Shown here: positions 42,220-49,662 of the stretch, piece after piece | Layout: every line of letters begins with the position of its first letter | How positions within the stretch are numbered: position 1 is the first letter of the stretch | NCBI GenBank assembly: GCA_963707575.1 | Contig: OY970171.1 | Location: 1,426,001 to 1,490,000 of the forward strand | Direction of reading: 5' to 3' | Length of the DNA stretch: 64,000 nt | Origin: Gaiellasilicea sp963707575 | GTDB taxonomy: Bacteria > Actinomycetota > Thermoleophilia > Gaiellales > Gaiellaceae | Notes under the pieces: model-generated | Database searches by the model: none | Told to the model about the DNA's origin: nothing | The model's input: only the letters and a program-made list of their open reading frames with translations | Translations under genes and position numbers: made by a program

Positions 42220-43082
42220 CGGGCCAGCGCGTCGGCGAGCACGAAGGCCAGGAAGACGATGCTGATCACGCCGTTGACGGTGAAGAACGCGGCGTCGAGC
42301 CGGCGCAGGTCTCCCGGCCGGACGAGCGAGTGCTCGTAGGCGAGCAGCGCCGCCACGGCCACGATGCCGAGCCAGTACAGAAGGCCGACGTCGAGCCCCA
42401 CGCCGGAGGCGGCCAGCAGCGCCACCGTCCCGAGATGCAGCGCGCGCGCGCCGGCGAACACTCCGCGCTCGCCGAAGCGCACCGCCCACGAGTGCAGACC
42501 TTCCGCGCGATCGTGCTCGGCGTCGAAGAGCGAGTAGAAGAGGTCGAAGCCCGCCACCCAGAGCGCGACCGCACCGCCGAGCGTCCAGGCTTGCCACGGG
42601 AGCTCGCCGGTCACGGCAACCCAGGCGCCCACCGGGGCGAGCCCGAGGGTCGCACCCAACCAGACATGGCAGAGCCAGGTGAGCCGCTTCAGGTACGGGT
42701 AGACGACGAACAGGACGACGGGAATCGGCCAGAGCCAGCGCACGACCGGGTCGAGCTGGAAGACGGCGAGCAGGAACAGCGCGAGCGCAGCCGCGCAGAG
42801 CGCGAGCACCTGCGGCCGGCTGAGCGCGCCGGAGGGAAGCTCGCGCGCGTCCGTGCGCGGGTTGCGGGCGTCCACCTCCGCGTCGATCAGCCGGTTGAGC
42901 GCCATCGCGAGCGTGCGGGCACCGACCATCGCGACGGTGATCCAGGCCAGGTCGCTTGCGGGCGGGACGTCGCCCCAGGCGAGCAGCGCGCCGACGTAGG
43001 CGAACGGCAGCGCGAAGACGGTGTGCTCGAGCTTGACGAGCGCTGCGAAGCGCCGCGGCAGGCCGATCGCAGTGTCGGTCAT
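42216..43082 (-). CDS. UbiA-family prenyltransferase (4-hydroxybenzoate/menaquinone type)
   Basis: 288 residues from the ATG at 43080-43082, about nine membrane helices. First aspartate-rich motif NRLIDAEVD (63-71) and second DLFYSLFDAEHD are those of 4-hydroxybenzoate-type prenyltransferases (UbiA and the futalosine-pathway MqnP) rather than heme O or chlorophyll synthases. It attaches a polyprenyl chain to an aromatic acid in quinone biosynthesis. Which quinone pathway cannot be decided because no other men/mqn gene is visible. Confidence 0.85.
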   Translation of the reverse strand: MTDTAIGLPRRFAALVKLEHTVFALPFAYVGALLAWGDVPPASDLAWITVAMVGARTLAMALNRLIDAEVDARNPRTDARELPSGALSRPQVLALCAAALALFLLAVFQLDPVVRWLWPIPVVLFVVYPYLKRLTWLCHVWLGATLGLAPVGAWVAVTGELPWQAWTLGGAVALWVAGFDLFYSLFDAEHDRAEGLHSWAVRFGERGVFAGARALHLGTVALLAASGVGLDVGLLYWLGIVAVAALLAYEHSLVRPGDLRRLDAAFFTVNGVISIVFLAFVLADALAR

Positions 43083-43092
43083 CCCGCGTCGC

Positions 43093-43572
43093 TCACGTCT
43101 GACGGTGCGCCGTCTGCCCGCCGGCGAGCAGCCCGACGGCGTGCTCGAGCGCGGGCCGTAGCACCGCGAACCCGTCGCGGCAACCGCCCGGCGAGCCCGG
43201 CAGGTTGACGACGAGCGTGCGGCCGTGCACACCGGCGACGCCGCGCGAGAGCAGCGCGTGCGGCGTCTTCGCGAGCGAGTCGGCGCGGATCGCCTCCGCG
43301 ATCCCCGGTGCCTCTCGGTCGATCACCGACCGGGTGGCCTCCGGCGTCACGTCGCGGGGCGCGACCCCCGTCCCACCGGTGGTGAGCACGACGTTCGCCG
43401 CTTCCGCGAGCTCGACGATCGCGGCCGCGATCTCGCCTGCCTCGTCGGCGACCGTCCGGCGCTCGACGTCGTAGCCGTCGCTCTCCAGGAGCCCCGCGAG
43501 CAGGTCGCCGCTCGCGTCCTCGCGCGTGCCGGCAACGACACCGTCGGACACGGTGAGCACCGCCGCTCTCAC
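43093..43572 (-). CDS. Molybdopterin adenylyltransferase-type protein (MogA/MoaB)
   Basis: 159 residues from the GTG at 43570-43572, overlapping the moaC stop codon (GTGA). MoCF-binding fold: AAVLTVSDGVVAGTREDASG, then LTTGGTGVAPRDVTPEAT and the C-terminal NLPGSPGG loop. It adenylates molybdopterin before metal insertion (or is the MoaB paralogue). A moeA gene lies at 51989, about 8 kb away, and would do the metal insertion. Confidence 0.88.
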   Translation of the reverse strand: MRAAVLTVSDGVVAGTREDASGDLLAGLLESDGYDVERRTVADEAGEIAAAIVELAEAANVVLTTGGTGVAPRDVTPEATRSVIDREAPGIAEAIRADSLAKTPHALLSRGVAGVHGRTLVVNLPGSPGGCRDGFAVLRPALEHAVGLLAGGQTAHRQT

Positions 43573-44024
43573 ACGGCCTCTTTCGTCTTCTCGACGAGCG
43601 TCACGTCGGTGATGGTCATCTGCTTGTCGATCGCCTTGGCCATGTCGTAGACGGTCAGAGCCGCGACGGCCGCGGCGGTCAGCGCTTCCATCTCGACCCC
43701 CGTCTGCGCGGTCGTCTCGGCGACGGACCGGATCTCGACCCGGTTGTCGACGACCTCGAGCGACACGTCCACGTGGGTCAACGGCAGCGGGTGGCAGAGC
43801 GGGATCAGGTCGCTCGTGCGCTTCGCGGCCATGATCCCGGCCAGCTGCGCGGTCGTCAGGGCATCCCCCTTCGGGAGCTCGCGCAGGCGCCGTGCCGTCT
43901 CGGCGGCCATCAGCACGGTCGCGCGGGCAACGGCCCTGCGCCGCGACAGCGGCTTGCCGCCGACGTCCACCATGTGGACGGCACCGGATTCGTCGACGTG
44001 CGAGAGGCTCGTCGGCTCGGTCAC
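43569..44024 (-). CDS. moaC: Cyclic pyranopterin monophosphate synthase
   Basis: 151 residues from the GTG at 44022-44024, overlapping the otsA stop codon (GTGA). Family motifs KRTSDLIPLCHPLPLT, TGVEMEALTAAAVAALTVYDM-KA-DK. Converts the MoaA product to cyclic pyranopterin monophosphate. MoaA is not in the window. Confidence 0.93.
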   Translation of the reverse strand: MTEPTSLSHVDESGAVHMVDVGGKPLSRRRAVARATVLMAAETARRLRELPKGDALTTAQLAGIMAAKRTSDLIPLCHPLPLTHVDVSLEVVDNRVEIRSVAETTAQTGVEMEALTAAAVAALTVYDMAKAIDKQMTITDVTLVEKTKEAV

Positions 44025-45427
44025 GGCCGCATCGTACTGACCCGATCGAGCTCGGCGAGCTGCGCGGCCGCCCACGCCTCCAGGTCGTGCGAGCGCACCT
44101 GAGCGCGGATCGCATCGGCTCGCCTCCGTCGCTCGTCGGGGGGCAGGGCCAGCGCGTGCTCGAGCGCAGCGACGTGGCCGTCGAGGTCGTACGGGTCGAC
44201 CGGGACGACCCAGTCGCGGAGCTCTTCGAACGCACCGGCGTTTTCCGATAGGACAACAACCCCGTCACGGGTGTTCACGAGCGGAGCCTCCTTGGCGACA
44301 AGATTGAGCCCGTCCATGACGGCGTTCACGAGCAGGACGTCGAACTGCTTGTACGCAGCGACGGACTGGGGAAAGTCGTCGGAGATGCGCAGGTCGAGGG
44401 TTCCCGGGTGTCGCGCCTCGATCTCCGTCGCCGTACGCTCGATCGCCGCGCGGTACTCGACGTACTCGGGGATCGTCTGCCGCGAAGGGTCGAGGAGCGC
44501 GAGCATGCGCACGCGGCCCCGCAGCTCAGGGTGCCGGTCGAGGAGCAACCCGAACGCCTGAAGGCCGCGCACGACGTTCTTGGATGGATCGGTACGGTCG
44601 ACGCGCACGATCAGCTGCTCCGGGCGGGTCGCAACGAGCCTGCGCTCCTCCTCGAGGACGGCCGGGCTCTGCGCAAGGGCCTCGAACTCGTCCACGTCGA
44701 CGGAGATCGGGTGCGCCGCCACCCGGGTCCCGCCTGGATCCAGCCCGAGCTCGGCGCAGGAGGCGAGGAAGGCGTCACGCCAGCGGTCGGTGTGGAAGCC
44801 GACCGCGTCGGTCGCGAGCAGCCCCTCGTGGATGGCGCGCACGATCCGGCGCGGCAGCACCGCCCAGCCGTCCGGGCCGACCCAGGGGATGTGGACGAAG
44901 TGACCCAGGAGCGCGTCGGGAAGGGCTTGGCGGACGAGCTCCGGTGCCGCGTAGAGGTGGTAGTCGTGGAAGAAGACCGGGGCGCCGGGCCGTTGCTCGA
45001 GCTCGTCGAGCACCGCGTTGGCAAACGTCGCGTTCACGGGCATGTAGCCCTCGTCCCAGGCCGCATCGAGCCCGGCTCCAGGAGCGTGCTTCAGCTCCCA
45101 CAACCCGTGCTGGAGGAACCACAGGGTCGGGTTCGCGACGACGTTGTAGAAGAGGTCGTAGGCGCGCGGGTCGTGCGCGACGAGTCGAAGCCGGTACAGC
45201 GACCCGTCCGCGGAGCGCTCCTCGACGGCGCCGCCCGCGGCGACCCGCCGCTCCTCGTCGGTGACGGCACTCGCAATCCAGGTCACGTCGTGGTGCGAGA
45301 CGAGCGAGCGTAGGGCGGTGACGAGGCCGCCGGCGCCCCGCGTGACCACCCGCCGGCCTTCGTCGTCGAGGTCGTACCCGAGCGGGCCTCGATTCGAGAC
45401 GACGATCAGCTCGCGACAATCGCCCAC
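44021..45427 (-). CDS. otsA: Trehalose-6-phosphate synthase
   Basis: 468 residues from the GTG at 45425-45427. GT20 enzyme: LIVVSNRGPLGY and GGLVTALRSL at the N-terminus, VFFHDYHLY, HIPWVGPDGW, the nucleotide-sugar site VRVDRTDPSKNVVRGLQAF, and MDGLNLVAKEAPLVN. It couples UDP- or GDP/ADP-glucose to glucose-6-phosphate. The DPSKN in the sugar-nucleotide loop differs from the DYTKG of E. coli OtsA, so a related glycosyl acceptor cannot be excluded. No OtsB phosphatase adjoins it. First gene of the long operon running to 35734. Confidence 0.85.
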   Translation of the reverse strand: MGDCRELIVVSNRGPLGYDLDDEGRRVVTRGAGGLVTALRSLVSHHDVTWIASAVTDEERRVAAGGAVEERSADGSLYRLRLVAHDPRAYDLFYNVVANPTLWFLQHGLWELKHAPGAGLDAAWDEGYMPVNATFANAVLDELEQRPGAPVFFHDYHLYAAPELVRQALPDALLGHFVHIPWVGPDGWAVLPRRIVRAIHEGLLATDAVGFHTDRWRDAFLASCAELGLDPGGTRVAAHPISVDVDEFEALAQSPAVLEEERRLVATRPEQLIVRVDRTDPSKNVVRGLQAFGLLLDRHPELRGRVRMLALLDPSRQTIPEYVEYRAAIERTATEIEARHPGTLDLRISDDFPQSVAAYKQFDVLLVNAVMDGLNLVAKEAPLVNTRDGVVVLSENAGAFEELRDWVVPVDPYDLDGHVAALEHALALPPDERRRRADAIRAQVRSHDLEAWAAAQLAELDRVSTMRP

Positions 45428-45481
45428 GGCCGCGAGCCTAGCGAGCGGCCGTGGGCGGCGGTGGGCGCGTAGAGTCGCCCG

Positions 45482-45724
45482 ATGCTCTCCGCCGCACGAC
45501 ACCTGATTCGAGCGATGGGGGTCCTCGCCCGCGACGGGCGGATCCCGAGGCCGCTACGAGGGCTCGTCGCGTTCGGGGTGCTGCCAGTCCCGGGCCCGTT
45601 CGACGAGGTCGTGCTCCTCGTCACCGGCCTCATTCTCTGGACGTTCTACCGGGACCTGCTCCGGGAGGCCTGGAGCCAGGCGGCTCCCGCGACGCTCGCC
45701 GAGCCGCCTCCTAGAGCCGCTTGA
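45482..45724 (+). CDS. Small membrane protein of unknown function
   Basis: 80 residues. One hydrophobic helix around PVPGPFDEVVLLVTGLILWTFY (about 35-56) between charged ends. No family is recognised. Its end overlaps the end of the RsbW-like gene by 14 nt. The start lies 54 bp from the divergent otsA start, so both share a short promoter region. The ribosome site is weak, so confidence is moderate. Confidence 0.55.
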   Translation: MLSAARHLIRAMGVLARDGRIPRPLRGLVAFGVLPVPGPFDEVVLLVTGLILWTFYRDLLREAWSQAAPATLAEPPPRAA

Positions 45725-46157
45725 CGAAGCGGAGCCGCGAGCCGCGGCCGTTGCCGCCATCGCCGATCTCGACCTCGTCGGCGATCGAGCGGATGATCGC
45801 GATCCCGAGACCGCCTTCGGTGAGCTCGTCACCGTCGATGAATTCGCCCGGCTCCTCGACTTCGAAGCCCGTCCCGTCGTCGGTGACCTCGATCACGAGC
45901 CGGTCGGGTCTGAGCTCGAAGCTGATCTCCACGTGTCCCTCGGCATCGCCGTAGGCGTGCCGGACCGAGTTGGAGCAGGCCTCGGTCAGTGCGAGCTTGA
46001 GGTCGGCGAGGGTGTCGGGCGCGAGCGGCCGCACGCGGGAGAGGCCGGTCAGGGCGAGCCGGGACAGCGTGACGTATTCAGCCTTGGCCGGGATCGTCAG
46101 CCGCACCGTTCGGGTCTCGTGGGCGGCGTGGGCCGTCACCGCAGATCGTTCGCTCAC
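45711..46157 (-). CDS. RsbW-like anti-sigma factor / serine kinase (HATPase_c_2)
   Basis: 148 residues from the GTG at 46155-46157, chosen over an upstream TTG because the AGAGAGG ribosome site is 9 nt before the GTG. GHKL ATPase fold: N-box LALTEACSNSVRHAYG, G1 VTDDGTGF and G2 EGGLGIAIIRSI. It probably binds and inactivates a sigma factor or phosphorylates an anti-anti-sigma factor. No partner STAS-domain or sigma gene is in the window. Confidence 0.87.
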   Translation of the reverse strand: MSERSAVTAHAAHETRTVRLTIPAKAEYVTLSRLALTGLSRVRPLAPDTLADLKLALTEACSNSVRHAYGDAEGHVEISFELRPDRLVIEVTDDGTGFEVEEPGEFIDGDELTEGGLGIAIIRSIADEVEIGDGGNGRGSRLRFVKRL

Positions 46158-46201
46158 CGTACACAACCTCTCTGAAATGTATGCAGAACCTTCGCAAGTC
46201 T

Positions 46202-46244
46202 GCCACCGTCTCTCCTTTTCCGTATACCGCGCGGAGACGGCGGC
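46202..46244 (-). terminator. Inverted repeat between htrA-like gene and rsbW-like gene
   Basis: Arms 46202-46212 (GCCACCGTCTC) and 46234-46244 (GAGACGGCGGC) pair over 11 bp with one mismatch around a 21-nt loop. It lies 10 bp beyond the protease stop, in an unusually AT-rich spacer that must also hold the promoter of the RsbW-like gene, so it could be a terminator or an operator. Confidence 0.45.
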
Positions 46245-46253
46245 TAAACCGAG

Positions 46254-47456
46254 CTACGGGTCGGTGGGGCGCTCGGTGAGCGTCACGCGCACCGTTTCCG
46301 GCTCACCCTTGCCGCCCCGGAGCACCGCGAGCTCGACCACCTGTCCGGGGCGGAGACGGTCGGTGACGATGCGGGCGACGTCGTCCGCACGCTCGACCGG
46401 CTGGCCGGCGACCGCGACGATCACGTCGCCGCCGACGGGCACTGCCGAGCCGTTGAACAGCTCCTCCTTGCGGGAGCCGCGCAGCCCGGCCTCGGCCGCC
46501 GGGGAGCCCGCGACCGCCTCCTCAATGATCGCGCCGCGCTCGGCGCCGAGCTCGTACTTGCGCGCGAATGCCGGCGTCACGTCCTGGGTGGTGATTCCGA
46601 TGTAGGCGTAGGCGACGCGTCCGGTGGAGACGAGCTGCTCCATCGAGCGGCGGGCGGAGTTGATCGGGATCGCGAAGCCGACGCCCTCGGCGTTGCCCGA
46701 CTCGGAGCGGATCTGGGCGTTGATCCCGATCACGCGCCCGCGCGCGTCGAGCAGCGGGCCGCCGGAGTTGCCGTGGTTGATGGGTGCGTCGACCTGGATC
46801 GCGTTCGACACGTGATAGCGGGACGTCAAGGAGGGAATCGATCTCGAGACCGCCGAGACGACGCCGACGGCCAACGAGTTCTCGATGCCGAAGGGACTGC
46901 CGATCGCAGCCACGGGCTCGCCCACGACGACATTGTCGGAGTCGCCGAGCGGCAGCGTGCTCACGCTGTGGTCGTCCGGATCGACTTTGATCACGCCCGT
47001 GTCGTTGAAGAGGTCCCAGCCGACGATCTCGGCCGGCAGGCGGTCGCCGTCGGCGAAGACGACGTACACGCTCGTGGCACCGCGTACGGGTGCGGTGGTC
47101 GACTCGCCCGAGCTCGTGATCACGTGCGAGTTGGTCAGCACATGACCGTCGCTCGAGACGACGAAGCCGGATCCCTGCGAGCGCCCGCCGCCGTCGAAGA
47201 GGGCGTAGATCGTGACCACGCCGGGCGTGCTGCGCGCGTAGATGCGAGCGGGGTCGAACCTGGCCCCGACGAGCGGCGACGCGGTTCCGCTTCCTGCCGG
47301 TCCGCTCGCCGCCCCGGACGCGTCGACGACCACCGTCGAGCTCGGCGCCCCGTCGTCATCGTCGATCCACCCGACGGCGTTGCCGGCGATCAGGGTCGCG
47401 GCGGATCCGAGCACCGCGGCGACGAGGGCGACAACAGCGAGTGCCCCTGCGCGCAT
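46254..47456 (-). CDS. HtrA/DegP-type S1C serine protease with PDZ domain
   Basis: 400 residues. N-terminal signal anchor (about 5-28), a low-complexity Ala/Gly/Ser linker, then a trypsin-like domain with the catalytic triad H111 (LTNSHVI), D152 (NDTGVIKV) and S231 (NHGNSGGPLL), and a C-terminal PDZ domain from about residue 290 (YAYIGITTQDV). Degrades or refolds damaged extracytoplasmic proteins. It lies 28 bp after the histidine kinase gene in the same direction, echoing the mycobacterial mprA-mprB-pepD order. Confidence 0.92.
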   Translation of the reverse strand: MRAGALAVVALVAAVLGSAATLIAGNAVGWIDDDDGAPSSTVVVDASGAASGPAGSGTASPLVGARFDPARIYARSTPGVVTIYALFDGGGRSQGSGFVVSSDGHVLTNSHVITSSGESTTAPVRGATSVYVVFADGDRLPAEIVGWDLFNDTGVIKVDPDDHSVSTLPLGDSDNVVVGEPVAAIGSPFGIENSLAVGVVSAVSRSIPSLTSRYHVSNAIQVDAPINHGNSGGPLLDARGRVIGINAQIRSESGNAEGVGFAIPINSARRSMEQLVSTGRVAYAYIGITTQDVTPAFARKYELGAERGAIIEEAVAGSPAAEAGLRGSRKEELFNGSAVPVGGDVIVAVAGQPVERADDVARIVTDRLRPGQVVELAVLRGGKGEPETVRVTLTERPTDP

Positions 47457-47484
47457 GCGGCCACTGTAGCCGCCGCTCCCGTTT

Positions 47485-48900
47485 TCACGTGAAAACGCTC
47501 GTCGGCTCCGGTTGGCGCTCGCTCACCTCCGCGCCCAGCGCGACGGTGACGATCGTGCGGCCTGGCCGCGAGTCCAGGGTGACGTCACCGCCCATCAGCG
47601 TCGCCAGCTCGCGTGCGATCGCGAGTCCGAGCCCGCTGCCCGAGGCGACATCGCCCTCGACCCGGTAGAAGCGATCGAACACGTGCGGGGCGCTCTCCGC
47701 CGTAACGCCCGGCCCGTCGTCCGCGACAGAGAGGAGCGCGCGACCCGATTCCGTCCAGGCACGCACCGCGATGTGCGTGCCGGGAGGCGTGTGCACGAGC
47801 GCGTTGTCGACGAGGGCGCGGCCGGCCTGGAGCACGCGCAGCTCATCGGCGTGCGCGACCGGCTCGCCCTCCACCTCGACGGTGAGCTCGTGACCACGCC
47901 GCTCGGCAAGCAGTCCGAACTCCTCCGCCAGGGTGTGCGCGACCGCACCGAGATCGACCGGCTCCCAGGCAACGTGCATCCGCCCTGCGTCGAGCCGGGA
48001 GAGGTCGAGCAGGTCCGTGGCCAGCTTGGCCAACCGGTCGACCTGCTCGCGCATCGTCGCGAGGAACTCGCGCCGCGTCTCCTCGTCGAGCTCCTCGTCC
48101 GTCATCAGCTCGAGGAAGCCGCCGAGGGAGAAGAGCGGCGTCCTCAGCTCGTGCGAGGCGTTGGCGATGAACTCCCGGCGCGCGCGGTCGAGATTCTCGA
48201 GCTTGAGCCGCATCCGCTCGAAGGCGGCGGCCAGCTCGCCGAGCTCGTCGTTCCCCTTGTCCACGACCGGCTCGTCGAAGCGCCCGCTCGCGATCCGCTC
48301 GGCCGCACGCTCGAGCCGCCGGATCCGGCGCGCGTGCAGCGAGGCCCCCGCGTAGCCGAGCAGAACGGCGAGCACGAGTGCGATCAGCCCGCCCAGGAGC
48401 AGGCGGCGCTCGACGAAGTCGATACTCGAGAGCTGCTCGGCGAGCGGGCTGACCAGCAGGAAGACAACGAGCCGGCCGTTCGTCCGGAACGGCACCGCGA
48501 CCTCGGCGTACCGCGTCTCGCCGCGTGTGACGACGCCGCGCTGAGGCCGCGAAGTCGCTGTCGCCCGCTCGGCCAGCGTGTCTTTCTCGACGTCCGTCGA
48601 GCGGCTGGTCCGGGAGTCGGCCACGACTGAGAGCGCCGGCGGGTCGGGCCAGAGGACGTCGTAGACGACGATGCGCACGTTGAGGACGACGCCACTGTCG
48701 GCACAGTCCTGCCACTGCGTGAAGTCAACGCCGTCGATGCACTGGCGGACGGTGACCGCGTCGCGATCGAGCTGATCCAGCTTCGCCTCGACGAGGCGGC
48801 TCTCCAGCGTCGGCACCACGATCAGATAGGCGACCGCGAGCGCTCCCGTCACCACTCCGAGGAGCGCGAGCGCCAGGCGAAGGCGGATGCCGCGGATCAT
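47485..48900 (-). CDS. Sensor histidine kinase
   Basis: 471 residues. Membrane helices at about 8-30 and 165-190 enclose an extracytoplasmic sensor of about 130 residues with cysteines at 54 and 66. HAMP linker near 190-240, phospho-acceptor histidine in FIANASHELRTP (H250), then the HATPase domain (VDNALVHTPPGTH, DDGPGVT, GSGLGLAIAREL). Partner of the response regulator just upstream (start overlaps its stop, ATGA). Likely senses envelope stress, judging from the HtrA-type protease next to it. Confidence 0.92.
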   Translation of the reverse strand: MIRGIRLRLALALLGVVTGALAVAYLIVVPTLESRLVEAKLDQLDRDAVTVRQCIDGVDFTQWQDCADSGVVLNVRIVVYDVLWPDPPALSVVADSRTSRSTDVEKDTLAERATATSRPQRGVVTRGETRYAEVAVPFRTNGRLVVFLLVSPLAEQLSSIDFVERRLLLGGLIALVLAVLLGYAGASLHARRIRRLERAAERIASGRFDEPVVDKGNDELGELAAAFERMRLKLENLDRARREFIANASHELRTPLFSLGGFLELMTDEELDEETRREFLATMREQVDRLAKLATDLLDLSRLDAGRMHVAWEPVDLGAVAHTLAEEFGLLAERRGHELTVEVEGEPVAHADELRVLQAGRALVDNALVHTPPGTHIAVRAWTESGRALLSVADDGPGVTAESAPHVFDRFYRVEGDVASGSGLGLAIARELATLMGGDVTLDSRPGRTIVTVALGAEVSERQPEPTSVFT

Positions 48901-49601
48901 CGGTCGCGGAAGCGGTAGCCGACACCGCGCACGGTCAGGATCAGCTCGGGGGCGCGCGGGTCGAGCTCGATCTTCTCGCGCAGATGCCGCACGTGGACAT
49001 CGATGGTGCGCGGCTCGCGGTAGTCGGCGCCCCCGCGGAGCCGCTCGAGCAGCTGTCGCCGCGAGAACACGCGGCCCGGCGAGGCTGCGAGCACGCGCAG
49101 GAGCTCGAACTCGACGAACGTCAGCTGCACCTCCTGCCCGCGCACCGCCACGGTCCGCCGAGCGACGTCGATGCGCACGTCACCCTGCTCGATCAGCTCG
49201 TCGCCGTCGTCGAGGTCCGGCTCACGGGGCGCCGCGGCGCGACGGAGCAGCGCGCGAACCCGGCTCCGAAACTCACGGATCGAGAACGGCTTCGTGATGT
49301 AGTCGTCTGCGCCGAGCTCGAGCCCAAGCACCTTGTCGAGCTCGTCGTCGCGTGCGGTCAGCATGATGATCGGCACGGTGCTGCCGGCTCGAAGGCGCTT
49401 GCACACCTCGAGCCCGTCGAGCTTGGGCAGCATCAGGTCGAGCACGACCAGGTCGAAGGCCGCCTCGGAGAACCGCGCGAGCGCCTCCTCGCCGTCCCGT
49501 GCCGCGACGACACGGAAGCCGTCGCGCTCGAGCGGGTACGTCAGCAGCTTCTGGACGGCCTCCTCGTCGTCCACGAGCAGGATGGTCGCCGGATCGGCCA
49601 T
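48897..49601 (-). CDS. OmpR/PhoB-family response regulator
   Basis: 234 residues from the ATG at 49599-49601. Receiver domain with acidic pocket DDEE (11-14), phospho-acceptor D55 (LVVLDLMLPKLDG) and the conserved lysine in DDYITKPF; C-terminal winged helix with REPRTIDVHVRHLREKIE and GVGYRF. Controls promoters by dimer binding; probably regulates its own operon and the protease. 61 bp from the divergent M28-like gene. Confidence 0.93.
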   Translation of the reverse strand: MADPATILLVDDEEAVQKLLTYPLERDGFRVVAARDGEEALARFSEAAFDLVVLDLMLPKLDGLEVCKRLRAGSTVPIIMLTARDDELDKVLGLELGADDYITKPFSIREFRSRVRALLRRAAAPREPDLDDGDELIEQGDVRIDVARRTVAVRGQEVQLTFVEFELLRVLAASPGRVFSRRQLLERLRGGADYREPRTIDVHVRHLREKIELDPRAPELILTVRGVGYRFRDR

Positions 49602-49662
49602 GCTCGCATGGTACGGGCGAAAATGGACGGGAGACAGCCCACGGCTCACCTAGACTGGCCGC

